This document shows, in pieces, positions 26,348-35,507 of a DNA stretch of 64,000 bases. The stretch is taken from positions 620,001 through 684,000 of the forward strand of contig CP051232.1 in assembly GCA_017792445.1 (NCBI GenBank). The letters run 5' to 3'. The position numbers and the translations under genes are program-made. The stretch comes from Maritimibacter sp. Its GTDB lineage: Bacteria > Pseudomonadota > Alphaproteobacteria > Rhodobacterales > Rhodobacteraceae. Position 1 is the stretch's first letter, and each line of letters begins with the position of its first letter. Below the pieces are notes generated by a model. That model did no database searches. It was not told where the DNA came from and saw only the letters and a program-made list of their open reading frames with translations.

Positions 26348-26370
26348 CCCTCCCCCTTCAAGGGGGAGGG
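26348..26370. repeat. G/C-run hairpin between gguB and the dehydratase gene
   Basis: Perfect inverted repeat CCCTCCCCCT / AGGGGGAGGG with a 3-base loop, followed on the plus strand by TTGGGGAGGGGGG. Such CCTCCCCCTT...AAGGGGGAGG blocks are recalled as dispersed intergenic elements in several alphaproteobacteria. Here it sits in the 109-base gap inside the sugar operon and could act as an attenuator; no T-run is present. Confidence 0.5.
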
Positions 26371-26394
26371 TTGGGGAGGGGGGAAGCGCCCGCC

Positions 26395-27603
26395 CTACCC
26401 CTGCTTTTGCTTGTTGTAGACGTCGAAGATCACGGCGGCCAAAAGCACCAGACCCTTGATCACCTGCTGATAGTCGATGCCGATCCCCATGATCGACATG
26501 CCGTTGTTCATCACGCCCATGATGAAGGCCCCGACCACCGCGCCGACGATCTTGCCGACGCCGCCCGACATCGAGGCGCCGCCGATGAACACCGCCGCGA
26601 TCACGTCCAGTTCCAGCGCGAAGCCGGCCTTCGGCGTCGCCGTGTTCAGGCGGGCCGCGAAGATCAGTCCGGCCAGCGCGGCAAGGAAGCCCATGTTGAC
26701 GAACGTCAGGAAGGTCAGCCGTTCGGTCGCGATGCCCGACAGCTTGGCGGCCTTCTTGTTGCCGCCCAGCGCATAGATCCGCCGGCCCAGCGTCGTCTGC
26801 TCGGTGATGAAGGCGTAGATGATGAACAGCACGCCCATGGTGATCAGCACGTTCGGCAGGCCCCGGAAGGTCGACAGCTTGTAGACGAGGAACATGAACG
26901 CCCCGGCCACGATGGCGTTGCGAACCACGAAGAAGGGCATCGGCTCCGCCTCGATCCCGTAGGCCACGTTGCGGTTGCGCTTGCGCAGGCCGGTCCAGAC
27001 GATGATCGCCACCACCACCGCGCCGACGACCAGCGCGGTCACGTTGGGGCGGTCCACCCCGAACAGGTCAGGTATGAAGCCCGTCGAAAGCGCCTGGAAC
27101 TCGCGCGGGAACGGACCGATAGACTGGCCCTGCAGCAGCCACAGCGACAGGCCGCGGAACACCAGCATCCCGGCCAGCGTCACGATGAACGAGGGGATGT
27201 TCCAGTACGCGACCCAATAGCCCTGAGCCGCGCCGATCAGGACGCCCACCAGCAGGCAGGCGGGGATGGCCATGTAGACGGACCAGTCCCAGTTCACGAT
27301 CATCACCGCCGCCAGAGCCCCGATGAAGCCCATCACGGACCCTACCGACAGGTCGATGTTGCCGCCGACGATGACGATCAGCATCCCCAGCGCCATGATG
27401 ATGATATAGCTGTTCTGCAGGAACAGGTTGGTGATGTTGATCGGCCGCATCAGGGTGCCGCCGGTCACGATCTCGAAGAAGACCATGATCGCGATCAGGG
27501 CGAACAGCAGCCCGAATTCGCGCATGTGACCCAGAAGATAGCCGGACAGGCCCTTGCCGCCTGCCTCTGCCTGCCCCTCGTTGGGGGAAACCGTGTCGGA
27601 CAT
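26395..27603 (-). CDS. gguB: Sugar ABC permease (GguB/MmsB/XylH-like)
   Basis: Inner-membrane permease of 402 residues with about ten hydrophobic segments. Landmarks are NLFLQNSYIIIMALGMLIVIV, then GGNIDLSVGSVMGF (the conserved DLSVG block of ribose/xylose-class permeases), and late GASMSGGVGKIVGA. The extra cytoplasmic/periplasmic region in the middle gives the longer size characteristic of the XylH/GguB branch. It follows the ATPase gene by ten bases and forms the channel for sugar delivered by the ChvE-like receptor. Confidence 0.9.
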   Translation of the reverse strand: MSDTVSPNEGQAEAGGKGLSGYLLGHMREFGLLFALIAIMVFFEIVTGGTLMRPINITNLFLQNSYIIIMALGMLIVIVGGNIDLSVGSVMGFIGALAAVMIVNWDWSVYMAIPACLLVGVLIGAAQGYWVAYWNIPSFIVTLAGMLVFRGLSLWLLQGQSIGPFPREFQALSTGFIPDLFGVDRPNVTALVVGAVVVAIIVWTGLRKRNRNVAYGIEAEPMPFFVVRNAIVAGAFMFLVYKLSTFRGLPNVLITMGVLFIIYAFITEQTTLGRRIYALGGNKKAAKLSGIATERLTFLTFVNMGFLAALAGLIFAARLNTATPKAGFALELDVIAAVFIGGASMSGGVGKIVGAVVGAFIMGVMNNGMSIMGIGIDYQQVIKGLVLLAAVIFDVYNKQKQG

Positions 27604-27613
27604 TCCTGCCTCC

Positions 27614-29134
27614 CTATTCGGTGACGATGAGCGACATGATGCGCTCTTGGCTGGCTTCGGCGGCGGTCAGTTCGCCGACGAATTCGCCTTCGTTCATGAC
27701 GTAGATGCGGTCGCACATGCCCAGCAGTTCGGGCATCTCGGACGAGATCATCAGCACTCCTTTCCCCTCGCGGGAGAGATCGTTGATGATGTTGTAGATT
27801 TCATACTTCGCGCCAACATCGATGCCGCGCGTGGGCTCGTCGAGGATCAGCACCTCGGGTCCGGCGAACAGCCACTTCGACAGCACGACCTTCTGCTGGT
27901 TGCCGCCCGACAGGTTCATGACCCGCTGCACCACGCTGGGCGTGCGGATGTTCATGGCCTTGCGGTAGCGCTCGGCGACCTTGGTTTCCTCGGCGCCGTT
28001 CAGCACGCCGCTCGAGGACACGCCGGGCAGGTTCGCCAATGTGATGTTGGTCTGGATCGTCTCCTCGAGGATCAGCCCGAGTTCCTTGCGGTCCTCGGTG
28101 ACATAGGCCAGCCCGCTGTCGATGGCGCTGCGCACGCTCGACGTGTTGATCGGCTGGCCCCGCAGGAAGACCTCGCCGCTGATGTTCTGACCGTAGCTGC
28201 CGCCGAAGATGCTCATCGCCAGCTCGGTACGGCCCGCACCCATGAGGCCCGCGATGCCCACGACCTCGCCCGCGCGGACGGTGAAGTTCACGTCCTGTAC
28301 GATCTGGCGCTCGGAATGCTCGGGGTGGAAGACGTTCCAGTTCTTCACCTCGAACAGCACCTCTCCTGCCCGGCGCTCGCGATCGGGATAGCGGTGCGAC
28401 ATATCTCGCCCGACCATGTCGCGGACGATCCGGTCTTCGGTGACCTTCTCGGTCTTTGCGTCGATGGTCGACACGGTGGACCCGTCGCGGATCACCGTGA
28501 TCGAGTCCGCGACCCGCCGCACCTCGTTCAGCTTGTGGCTGATGATGATCGAGGTGACGCCCTGGGCCTTCAGCTCCAGCAGCAAGTCCAACAGCGCCTG
28601 ACTGTCGGATTCCGACAGCGCGGCGGTCGGTTCGTCGAGGATCAGCAGCCGCACGTCCTTGGCCAGCGCCTTGGCGATCTCGACAAGCTGCTGCTTGCCG
28701 ACGCCGATCTTGTCGACCAGCGTGCCCGGCGCTTCCTTCAGGCCGACACGGCGCAGCAGTTCCTCGGACCGGCGGAAGGTTTCCTGCCAGTTCATGATGC
28801 CGCCCGTGGCGCGCTCGTTGCCGAGAAACAGGTTCTCGGCGATCGACAGAAGCGGCACCAGCGCCAGCTCCTGGTGAATGATGATGATCCCTTCGCGCTC
28901 GCTGTCCGAGATGCCCGCGAACCGGGCCGGATTGCCCGCATACAGGATCTCGCCGTCGTACGAGCCGTGGGGATAGACGCCGGAGAGAACCTTCATCAGC
29001 GTCGACTTGCCGGCGCCGTTCTCGCCGACGAGGGCGTGGATCTCGCCCTCCTGAACCCGGAGGTTGACCTCGTCCAGCGCCTTCACGCCGGGAAAGGTCT
29101 TGGTGATGCTCTGCATCTCCAGCAGCGTGCCCAT
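27614..29134 (-). CDS. gguA: Sugar ABC ATPase with two nucleotide-binding domains (GguA/MmsA-like)
   Basis: A 506-residue ATPase containing two tandem nucleotide-binding domains, as in RbsA, XylG and GguA. The first has Walker [10 protein letters not shown] and Walker [16 protein letters not shown] with signature [13 protein letters not shown]; the second has a degenerate Walker A (GLMGAGRTE) and [14 protein letters not shown] with [13 protein letters not shown]. The [20 protein letters not shown] block is typical of GguA. It lies between the receptor and permease genes, and a 10-bp hairpin separates it from the receptor gene. Confidence 0.92.
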   Translation of the reverse strand: MGTLLEMQSITKTFPGVKALDEVNLRVQEGEIHALVGENGAGKSTLMKVLSGVYPHGSYDGEILYAGNPARFAGISDSEREGIIIIHQELALVPLLSIAENLFLGNERATGGIMNWQETFRRSEELLRRVGLKEAPGTLVDKIGVGKQQLVEIAKALAKDVRLLILDEPTAALSESDSQALLDLLLELKAQGVTSIIISHKLNEVRRVADSITVIRDGSTVSTIDAKTEKVTEDRIVRDMVGRDMSHRYPDRERRAGEVLFEVKNWNVFHPEHSERQIVQDVNFTVRAGEVVGIAGLMGAGRTELAMSIFGGSYGQNISGEVFLRGQPINTSSVRSAIDSGLAYVTEDRKELGLILEETIQTNITLANLPGVSSSGVLNGAEETKVAERYRKAMNIRTPSVVQRVMNLSGGNQQKVVLSKWLFAGPEVLILDEPTRGIDVGAKYEIYNIINDLSREGKGVLMISSEMPELLGMCDRIYVMNEGEFVGELTAAEASQERIMSLIVTE

Positions 29135-29171
29135 CGGGCTCCCCCCTTAGAATGTCTTCTGAATTCCGTGT

Positions 29172-29197
29172 GCCCCTGCCCTGTTGCGGGCAGGGGC
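29172..29197 (-). terminator. Hairpin between chvE and gguA
   Basis: Perfect 10-bp inverted repeat GCCCCTGCCC (29172-29181) / GGGCAGGGGC (29188-29197) with a 6-base loop, in the 78-base gap after the receptor stop. The stem is strong but has no T-run, so it fits an attenuator or RNase barrier that keeps receptor mRNA in excess of permease mRNA. Confidence 0.6.
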
Positions 29198-29212
29198 GAA
29201 GTCACGTCGCGA

Positions 29213-30277
29213 TCAGAGATCGTCGGCCGAGTGGTAGCCGGAGTCGATCACGATTTCCTCGTAGTTCGAGGCATCGACCGGAACCGGCTTCAGCAGGTAG
29301 CTGGGCACGACCTTCACACCGTTGTCGTAGGTTTCGGTGTCGTTGATCTCGGGCTCGCCGCCTTCCAGCAGGGCCTCGACCATGCCCACGGTGACGCGGG
29401 CCAGTTCGCGGGTGTCCTTGAAGATGGTCGAGTACTGCTCGCCTGCGATGATCGACTTGATCGACTGCAGTTCGGCGTCCTGACCGGTGACGATCGGCAT
29501 CGGCAGATCGCCCGAGCCATAGCCCACGCCCTTCAGCGAGGACAGGATGCCGATGGACAGGCCATCGTAGGGCGACAGCACGCCATGCACCTGAGCGTCG
29601 GTGTAGTGGGCCGACAGCAGGTTATCCATGCGGGCCTGCGCCACGGCGCCGTCCCAACGCAGCGTGCCGACGGTGTCCATGCCCATCTGGCCAGACACGA
29701 TGTTGACCTTGCCTTCCTCGATCAGCGGGTCGAGCACCGACATCGCGCCGTTGTAGAAGAAGTAGGCGTTGTTGTCGTCGGGCGAACCGCCGAACAGTTC
29801 CACGTTCCAGCTTTCCGCATCGGGGAAGCGCTCTTCGAGGCCCTCGACCAGCGAAGTGGCCTGCTGCACGCCGACCTGGAAGTTGTCGAAGGTCGCGTAG
29901 TAGTCGACGAACTCGCTGTCGCGGATCAGACGGTCGTAGGCGATCGTCTTGATGTCGGCATAGTGCGCGTTCTCCAGCGCGTTCGACAGCGTGGTGCCGT
30001 CGATTGCCGCGATGACCAGAACGTCGACACCTTTGGTGATCATGTTCTCGATCTGGGCAAGCTGGTTCGGAATGTCGTCTTCGGCGTACTGAAGATCGGT
30101 CTCGTAACCGGCAGCTTCGAACTGTTCGACCATCGATTCGCCGTCAGAGATCCAGCGGGCCGAGGATTTGGTCGGCATCGCGATGCCGATCAGGCCCTTG
30201 TCCTGGGCGATTGCCGGCGCGGCAAACAGCGACGCGCCAAGAGCCAGGGCGGAAAGCCCCAGGGTCAGTTTTTTCAT
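29213..30277 (-). CDS. chvE: Sugar ABC substrate-binding protein (ChvE-like)
   Basis: Periplasmic sugar receptor of 354 residues. The ATG at 30277 follows GGGAGGACATC and gives a Sec signal ([20 protein letters not shown], cleaved after AIAQ). Mature sequence [18 protein letters not shown], then [21 protein letters not shown] and [16 protein letters not shown], follows ChvE/multiple-sugar-binding proteins, which bind L-arabinose, D-galactose, D-glucose and D-xylose. The operon also encodes the arabinose/galactose oxidative enzymes, and the divergent regulator is of the GbpR type that controls chvE-like genes. Confidence 0.9.
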   Translation of the reverse strand: MKKLTLGLSALALGASLFAAPAIAQDKGLIGIAMPTKSSARWISDGESMVEQFEAAGYETDLQYAEDDIPNQLAQIENMITKGVDVLVIAAIDGTTLSNALENAHYADIKTIAYDRLIRDSEFVDYYATFDNFQVGVQQATSLVEGLEERFPDAESWNVELFGGSPDDNNAYFFYNGAMSVLDPLIEEGKVNIVSGQMGMDTVGTLRWDGAVAQARMDNLLSAHYTDAQVHGVLSPYDGLSIGILSSLKGVGYGSGDLPMPIVTGQDAELQSIKSIIAGEQYSTIFKDTRELARVTVGMVEALLEGGEPEINDTETYDNGVKVVPSYLLKPVPVDASNYEEIVIDSGYHSADDL

Positions 30278-30368
30278 GATGTCCTCCCGGTGTCGGACAG
30301 CCCTTCCTCCGGACCGCCCCCTGCAGTGCAGGATGAAAATTGCAGGGCCGATATGCACCCCGCGCAAC

Positions 30369-30397
30369 TCTATGTTGCCCATCCTCATAACGTTCAA
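30369..30397 (-). promoter_or_regulatory. Predicted chvE promoter
   Basis: On the minus strand TTGAAC (30392-30397) and CATAGA (30369-30374) are 17 bases apart, placing the transcript start near 30362 and leaving a leader of about 85 bases before chvE. The -35 box is good, the -10 box only moderate, as expected for an activator-dependent promoter. Confidence 0.45.
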
Positions 30398-30417
30398 TTG
30401 ATTTTTCTGGCATTCAG

Positions 30418-30435
30418 CATACCAACATCGGTATG
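30418..30435. promoter_or_regulatory. Candidate GbpR (LysR-type) binding site
   Basis: Inverted repeat CATACC-N6-GGTATG in the chvE/gbpR divergent region. It lies about 56-73 bases upstream of the predicted chvE start, the usual activator position for LysR regulators, and ends 7 bases before the gbpR start codon, where binding would repress gbpR itself. Assignment rests on position and symmetry. Confidence 0.55.
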
Positions 30436-30442
30436 TTAGCGC

Positions 30443-31366
30443 ATGAGATCAGCCATCGCGCGCCTGCAACTCAGGCATTTTCAGCTTATCCGGACCATCG
30501 ACGACCTCGGTCAGCTGTCGCTTGCGGCAGAGCGTCTGGCGATGACCCAGCCCGCCGCCTCGCGCTCTTTGTCCGAGGTCGAACGGCTTGTCGGCGCGCC
30601 GGTCTTCCTGCGCCATCCGAAGGGCATGACCGCAACGCCGGTGGGCGAAGTGCTGGTGCGCCACGCGGGGCTGCTTCTGTCCGGTCTCGATCAGGCCGCC
30701 GACGAGTTGGTGGCCTTTCGCTCGGGCGCGACCGGCGTCGTTCGTGTCGGCGCCGTCACCGGCGCGTCGGTCGCTTTCGTGGTCCCCGCGATCCGGCGGC
30801 TGAAACAGGAGGCCGGCAACCCCGAGGTCCGCGTCGACGTCGCGCCCAGCGTCGACCTGATGCAGGGGCTGATGCAGGGAGAGTACGATTTCGTTCTGTC
30901 GCGGGTAACGCCCGGCATCGACGCCACCCAGTTGCAGGTGCTGCGCGGCCGTCCCGAGCACATGGAATTCCTCGTCCGTGCCGGGCATCCGCTGGCAGGC
31001 GGTCCCCGCCCCTCGCTGAAGCAGCTTGCCGACTACACATGGGTCGTGCAGGCGCCCGGCATGCCGATCCGCGAGGCGGTGGACCGCGCCCACCTCGCCG
31101 CCGGGCTGCCTCCGCCGCAGGACGTGGTGAACTCGGCCTCGTTGCTGGTGGTGCTGGCCTTCATCTCAGAAACCGATGCGATTTCGCCCGCCGCGCGCGA
31201 GGTCTCGGACCTTGTGCGCGCGATGCGGGCGGATGGCGTCGCGACCTTTTTCAGCCACGAGCCGATCACCCTGCCCCCCTATCACCTGATCCGGCTGAAA
31301 AGCCGACCGCTGAGCCCGGTCGCACAGCGACTTCTCGAACTGGTCCTGGAGGGGCTCAGCGCCTGA
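30443..31366 (+). CDS. gbpR: LysR-family regulator (GbpR-like)
   Basis: A 307-residue LysR-type activator. The N-terminal winged helix is [20 protein letters not shown], then [20 protein letters not shown] (about 10-55); the rest is the ligand-sensing domain. [10 protein letters not shown] and the PAASRSL recognition helix resemble the galactose-binding-protein regulator GbpR of Agrobacterium/Azospirillum. It is divergent from chvE and would activate the sugar operon in the presence of arabinose or galactose. The ATG sits right after the candidate operator. Confidence 0.88.
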   Translation: MRSAIARLQLRHFQLIRTIDDLGQLSLAAERLAMTQPAASRSLSEVERLVGAPVFLRHPKGMTATPVGEVLVRHAGLLLSGLDQAADELVAFRSGATGVVRVGAVTGASVAFVVPAIRRLKQEAGNPEVRVDVAPSVDLMQGLMQGEYDFVLSRVTPGIDATQLQVLRGRPEHMEFLVRAGHPLAGGPRPSLKQLADYTWVVQAPGMPIREAVDRAHLAAGLPPPQDVVNSASLLVVLAFISETDAISPAAREVSDLVRAMRADGVATFFSHEPITLPPYHLIRLKSRPLSPVAQRLLELVLEGLSA

Positions 31367-31372
31367 TCCGCG

Positions 31373-31684
31373 TCAGATCCGGATCAGCACCCGCCCACCT
31401 TCGACCTTCGCGGGATAGGTTGCAAGGTTCTCGCAAGCCGGGGCGCGCATGGCTGCGCCCGTGCGATAGTCGAAGACGCCGTTGTGCTTTGGGCATTCGA
31501 TCTCGTGATCCATGACCAGCCCGTCGGCAAGATGCACCTGCTCGTGCGTACACAGGCCATCGGTGCAGTAAAAACTGTTCTCCGGGCTGCGGTAGATCGC
31601 GAATGTGCGCCCCTCGTAATCGAAGCGGGCGACGTCCTCCTCGTCGATATCGTCCGCCGCACCGGCGTCGATCCATTCCGACAT
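31373..31684 (-). CDS. Rieske-type [2Fe-2S] ferredoxin (MocE-like)
   Basis: A 103-residue soluble Rieske protein. Ligands are Cys45-x-His47 (CTH) and Cys64-x2-His67 (CPKH) with a 17-residue spacing, as in oxygenase-associated Rieske ferredoxins. The wording DGLCTHEQVHLADGLVMD and HNGVFDYRTG matches proteins annotated as MocE (rhizopine catabolism). A GAGGAG ribosome site precedes the ATG. No oxygenase terminal component is adjacent; it is convergent with gbpR (6-base gap) and lies downstream of araC-like after a terminator, so its partner is unknown. Confidence 0.88.
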   Translation of the reverse strand: MSEWIDAGAADDIDEEDVARFDYEGRTFAIYRSPENSFYCTDGLCTHEQVHLADGLVMDHEIECPKHNGVFDYRTGAAMRAPACENLATYPAKVEGGRVLIRI

Positions 31685-31708
31685 GTGTCTTACTCCTCCA
31701 CAAGACAG

Positions 31709-31728
31709 CGGCCCGTGTCACCGGGCCG
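31709..31728 (-). terminator. Hairpin downstream of the AraC-family gene
   Basis: Perfect 7-bp inverted repeat CGGCCCG-TGTCAC-CGGGCCG, 33 bases past the AraC stop codon and about 25 bases before the Rieske ferredoxin start on the minus strand. No T-run is seen, so termination may be incomplete. Confidence 0.5.
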
Positions 31729-31760
31729 TCGCATGACATTAACCGAATATCGCCCTGCGC

Positions 31761-32663
31761 CTAGGGCCACGCGTGCAAGGCGCCCGCCTCTTCCGCCTCG
31801 CGGCGCTGTCGCGGCAGTTCAGCGCGGAACCGGCCCGGCGGCATCCCGGCGGCGCGGCTGAAGAAGCGCGAGAACTGCGATGATGTCGCGAAGCCCAGCA
31901 GCCCGGCAATCTGTTCGACCGAATGTGTCGAGCGTTCCAGCAGCATCCGCGCCTCTAGCGCCAGACGCGCGGCGCACATCTCTTTCGGCGACCGTCCGTC
32001 GATCCGGCGGCAGATGTCGCCCAGCCTGTCGCGCGACACGCCAAGCACCCGCGCATAGCCCTGCACCGTCCAGTGATCGCGATAGTGTTCTTCCAGCAAA
32101 CCGTTGAAGCGATTGAAGATCTGCTCTGCCGGAGACCTCGGGTTGCCAGCCGTTCCGGCCACGTCCTGCGCGCGCCACAGACGGACGAGCATGATCCGAA
32201 GATGCGACTCGATGATGGTTCTTGCCGCGGCGGCCGCCCCGGCGCGTTCGTCGAGGATGGCACCGATGCCGGCGTTCAGGCGGCGCTGCAGCTGTGGTTT
32301 TCCGGCCAGGGGCAACAGCATGTCCCGTTCGGCGAAACCGCGCAGTTCGGCGGCCTCGGGCGTGTGACCGATAGCGTTCAGAAGCGTGGTGACGCCAACC
32401 ACCATGAAGGACCCGACCGAGCCGGGCGAGATCACGATCCGCGCCGCTTCGGGCCACGCGATCCACGCCAGGGCCGGCCCCACGATTTCGCGTCCGCCGT
32501 CCGGCGTCTCCAGCCGCGCCGTGCCTTCCTCGAGAAACAGCGCCGCGCGGGACCGCACCGGCAACGAGTCCGCGCGCCCCAGAACGACGGGCCACAGCCC
32601 GCCGGAAAAGGCCTTGCCTCGGATCAATTCGGTCTGGAAAGCTCTTTCCGCTGCGTTGGGCAT
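31761..32663 (-). CDS. AraC-family transcriptional regulator
   Basis: A 300-residue regulator. The first 180 residues form a cupin-like sensing region (SRAALFLEEGTARLETPDGG), and the last 100 carry two helix-turn-helix motifs: WTVQGYARVLGVSRDRLGDICR and SVEQIAGLLGFATSSQFSRFF, ending in the expected GMPPGRFR. The ligand-domain style recalls PobR-like regulators of aromatic acid genes. It is divergent from the aldehyde dehydrogenase/importer operon at 32785, with a 121-base shared control region, so it probably activates that operon. Confidence 0.88.
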   Translation of the reverse strand: MPNAAERAFQTELIRGKAFSGGLWPVVLGRADSLPVRSRAALFLEEGTARLETPDGGREIVGPALAWIAWPEAARIVISPGSVGSFMVVGVTTLLNAIGHTPEAAELRGFAERDMLLPLAGKPQLQRRLNAGIGAILDERAGAAAAARTIIESHLRIMLVRLWRAQDVAGTAGNPRSPAEQIFNRFNGLLEEHYRDHWTVQGYARVLGVSRDRLGDICRRIDGRSPKEMCAARLALEARMLLERSTHSVEQIAGLLGFATSSQFSRFFSRAAGMPPGRFRAELPRQRREAEEAGALHAWP

Positions 32664-32784
32664 GGCTCACCTCCCCCAAATGGCCAACCGTTTCCCACAA
32701 GATGACATTTACTATGACCCGCGCATAGCGCTTTCTTCATGAACACGCTGGCATGGCTGGCCGCGGGTCCTGGGGAGGAGAACG

Positions 32785-34260
32785 CTGTTTCAGTCGCATC
32801 TGATCATTAATGGGGAGTCGGAATCCGCAGTTCCCGGCCCGGTGTTCGAACGCCGCGGGCCACTGTCGGACGACGTCGTGACCAGAGCCAGCGCGGCGCG
32901 CGCGGCGGATGCCCGCCGCGCCGCCACCGCCGCTGCCGCCGCCTTTCACCATTGGTCGGGGACCGCGCCCGACGAACGCGGCGCGATCCTGCGCCGCGCC
33001 GCCGCGCTGATGCTGGAACGGCAGGAAGAGGCGGTGGCGATCGCAGCGAAAGAGGTCGGGTCCGCCGCCGACTGGATCCGTTTCAACGTCGAGATCGCGG
33101 TCGCGATCCTGCGGCAGGCGTCCGAGCTTCCCGCCCACATGACCGAGGCAGAGATGCCCGGCGCCCTGCCCGGAGCGCGGTTGCTGGTGCGGCGACGCCC
33201 TGCGGGCGTGGTGCTGGCCATCGCGCCGTGGAACGCCTCGGTCACGCTTGCCACCCGCGCGGTCGCCGCGCCCCTCGCTTGCGGCAACACGGTGGTCCTG
33301 AAGGCATCCGAACTTTGCCCGAAGACCCACGAGTGGGTGGCGCGGACCCTGATCGACGCCGGCCTGCCGCCGGGCGTGCTGAATTTCGTGACCAACGCCC
33401 CCGACCACGCGGAAGAGGTCGTCGCCGCCCTGATCGCCCACCCGGCCGTGCGGCGCGTGAACTTCACCGGCTCGACCCGCGTCGGCCGCGAAATCGCGGT
33501 GACCGCGGCGCGTCACCTGAAGCCATGCCTGATGGAACTGTCCGGCAAGGGCACGATGGTGGTTCTGGCGGATGCCGATCTTGACCTTGCGGCCGAGGAA
33601 GCCGCGCACGGAGCCTTCTTCAACCAAGGCCAGATCTGCATGTCGACCGAACGCATCGTGGTCGAAGCCTCGGTCGCGCCGGCCTTTACCGAGCGCCTCG
33701 TGGCCCATGCGAATGGCCTGCGGGCGCAGGCGCCCGGCAAGTCGCCGCTGGGCGCGCTGGTCAGCCCCGGTGCGGCTTTGCGCCTGCGCGGAATCGTCGA
33801 CGACGCTCTTAGCCACGGCGCGCGCCTTGTCGCCGGGGGCGACAGCCTTGGCGCCACGTTCCAGCCCACCGTTCTGGACCACGTGACGCCGGGAATGCGG
33901 CTTTATGCCGAGGAAGCCTTCGGCCCCATCGTCGGCGTGATCCGCGCGGGAGACGCGGAAGAAGCGCTGTCGCTGGCCAATGATACGGAGTTCGGACTGG
34001 TCGTGTCGGTGTTCAGCCAAGACACGGAACGCGCCGAAGCGATGCTGCGCACCGTCGAGACCGGTATCGGCCATATCAACCGCTCGACCGTGTTCGACGA
34101 CCCGCTGATGCCGTTCGGCGGGGTCAAGTCCTCGGGCTACGGCCGGTTCGGCGGCGACGAGGCGATCCGCGAATTCACCGAATGCCAGGTGGTCACCCAG
34201 CGGGCCGAGGACCCGCTGACCACCGGCGAAACAGAAGACCAAAGGGAGGAAGCAAGATGA
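32785..34260 (+). CDS. Aldehyde dehydrogenase, aromatic-aldehyde type, apparent CTG start
   Basis: An NAD(P)-dependent aldehyde dehydrogenase of 491 residues, close to vanillin/benzaldehyde/salicylaldehyde dehydrogenases. The catalytic Cys lies in NQGQICMSTE, the general-base Glu in LMELSGKGTM, cofactor loop NFTGSTRVG. The usual start is absent: GGGGAGGAG at 32772-32780 is followed by CTG at 32785, giving the expected FQSHLIINGE beginning. The nearest in-frame conventional codon is GTG at 32842, which would cut off the first strand and has no ribosome site. The stop overlaps the next ATG. It would oxidise an aldehyde derived from the imported solute. Confidence 0.82.
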   Translation: MFQSHLIINGESESAVPGPVFERRGPLSDDVVTRASAARAADARRAATAAAAAFHHWSGTAPDERGAILRRAAALMLERQEEAVAIAAKEVGSAADWIRFNVEIAVAILRQASELPAHMTEAEMPGALPGARLLVRRRPAGVVLAIAPWNASVTLATRAVAAPLACGNTVVLKASELCPKTHEWVARTLIDAGLPPGVLNFVTNAPDHAEEVVAALIAHPAVRRVNFTGSTRVGREIAVTAARHLKPCLMELSGKGTMVVLADADLDLAAEEAAHGAFFNQGQICMSTERIVVEASVAPAFTERLVAHANGLRAQAPGKSPLGALVSPGAALRLRGIVDDALSHGARLVAGGDSLGATFQPTVLDHVTPGMRLYAEEAFGPIVGVIRAGDAEEALSLANDTEFGLVVSVFSQDTERAEAMLRTVETGIGHINRSTVFDDPLMPFGGVKSSGYGRFGGDEAIREFTECQVVTQRAEDPLTTGETEDQREEAR

Positions 34261-35447
34261 CGAAACACATTCTCGGGCTGGCGACCGTGCTGGCCATGGC
34301 CGCAGGCGCCGTATCGGCGCAGGAGACGCTGACCATCGGCGCCGTGGGCCCCAAGACCGGACCGCTCGCAGGCGGTGCGGCGGTGACCTACTGGCCCAAC
34401 GTCCAGCTTTGGGCGCATGACATCAACGCGCGTGGCGGGCTGGATGTCGACGGCACCAAGTACATGGTCGAGATCGTCGAGTACGACGACCAGACCAACC
34501 CGGCGCAGACCATCGCTGCGGTCCAGCGCCTTGCGACGCAGGACGAGGCAGACTTCATCCTGCCGCCCTACTCCACCGGCCTGAACCTTGCCGCAGCGCC
34601 GATCTACGACCGCTTCGGCTATCCGCAGGTCACCTCGACCGCGAACACCGGCAACGTGGCGGACCTGTCGTCGAAATTCCCCAACCTCTACATCACCCTC
34701 GGCGCCGCCGATGGCATGGTCGGCGGCCTCGTCGATGTGATGAGCGCAATGCGCGAGGCGGGCGAGATCGGCAACACCGTCGCCATGGTCAACGTCGCCG
34801 ACGCCTTCGGCATCGAACTGGCCGAAGCCGCGCGCCCCGCCTTCGAGGAAGCCGGGTTCGAGATCGTCTATGACACCAGCTATCCGCTGGGCACGCAGGA
34901 CATCTCGCCCGTCGTGCGCGGCGCGAAAGAGGCCGCTCCGGACAGCTTCGTCGCCTTCTCGTATCCGCCCGACACCTTCGCGCTGACCGAGCAGGCGATC
35001 ATCGAGGACCTCGACGTCAAGGTGTTCTACACCGCCGTCGCCACCGCCTTCCCGGCTTATGGCGGGCGTTTCGGCGCGGCGGCCGACGGCGTGATGGGCA
35101 TCGGCGGCGTCAACGCCTTCGACCCGGCCTTCCAGGAATACGCCGCACGCCACGAGGAAGTCACCGGCGCGAAGCCCGACAGCTGGGCCTCGGCGATGGT
35201 CTACTCGACCTTCCAGATCTACGAGCAGGCCATCGAGGGTGCGGGGTCCGTGGACAAGGCAGACGTTGCGGCCTTCATCGCCGACAACGACTTCGAGACC
35301 CTGATCGGCACGATCTCGTGGGACGAGAACAACAACAATGCCGCCTACTGGACCGTCGGCCAATGGCAGGACGGTGTCTACACCGGCATCGCCTCGACCG
35401 GCCGCGACGGCGCGGTCGATCCCATCCTCAAGGACGGCTGGGAGTAA
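34257..35447 (+). CDS. Branched-chain-type ABC substrate-binding protein (Peripla_BP_6)
   Basis: Periplasmic receptor of 396 residues. The ATG at 34257 overlaps the dehydrogenase stop (ATGA), has AGGGAGGAAGC upstream and gives a Sec signal (MTKHILGLATVLAMAAGAVS, cleaved after AQ or so). The mature start is TLTIGAVGPKTGPLAGG. Gene order dehydrogenase-receptor-LivHMGF-dehydrogenase suggests it binds an aromatic aldehyde, its acid or an alcohol precursor rather than leucine; that is inference from context. Confidence 0.9.
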   Translation: MTKHILGLATVLAMAAGAVSAQETLTIGAVGPKTGPLAGGAAVTYWPNVQLWAHDINARGGLDVDGTKYMVEIVEYDDQTNPAQTIAAVQRLATQDEADFILPPYSTGLNLAAAPIYDRFGYPQVTSTANTGNVADLSSKFPNLYITLGAADGMVGGLVDVMSAMREAGEIGNTVAMVNVADAFGIELAEAARPAFEEAGFEIVYDTSYPLGTQDISPVVRGAKEAAPDSFVAFSYPPDTFALTEQAIIEDLDVKVFYTAVATAFPAYGGRFGAAADGVMGIGGVNAFDPAFQEYAARHEEVTGAKPDSWASAMVYSTFQIYEQAIEGAGSVDKADVAAFIADNDFETLIGTISWDENNNNAAYWTVGQWQDGVYTGIASTGRDGAVDPILKDGWE

Positions 35448-35460
35448 TCCAAGCCTGACC

Positions 35461-35484
35461 GCGGGCCCCTGTGACGGGGCCCGC
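35461..35484 (+). terminator. Hairpin between binding-protein and LivH genes
   Basis: Perfect 9-bp inverted repeat GCGGGCCCC (35461-35469) / GGGGCCCGC (35476-35484), 6-base loop, 13 bases after the receptor stop. No T-run. Its position and style match the hairpins at 2561, 17064 and 29172. Confidence 0.6.
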
Positions 35485-35507
35485 ACCCACGACCCGGAAA
35501 GACCCTG

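Noticed and set aside
27554..30439. Open frame of 961 codons on the plus strand opposite gguA/chvE
   Set aside because: It is the antisense shadow of three strong genes; its translation is His/Arg/Asp-rich without family features, a known artefact of GC-rich third positions.
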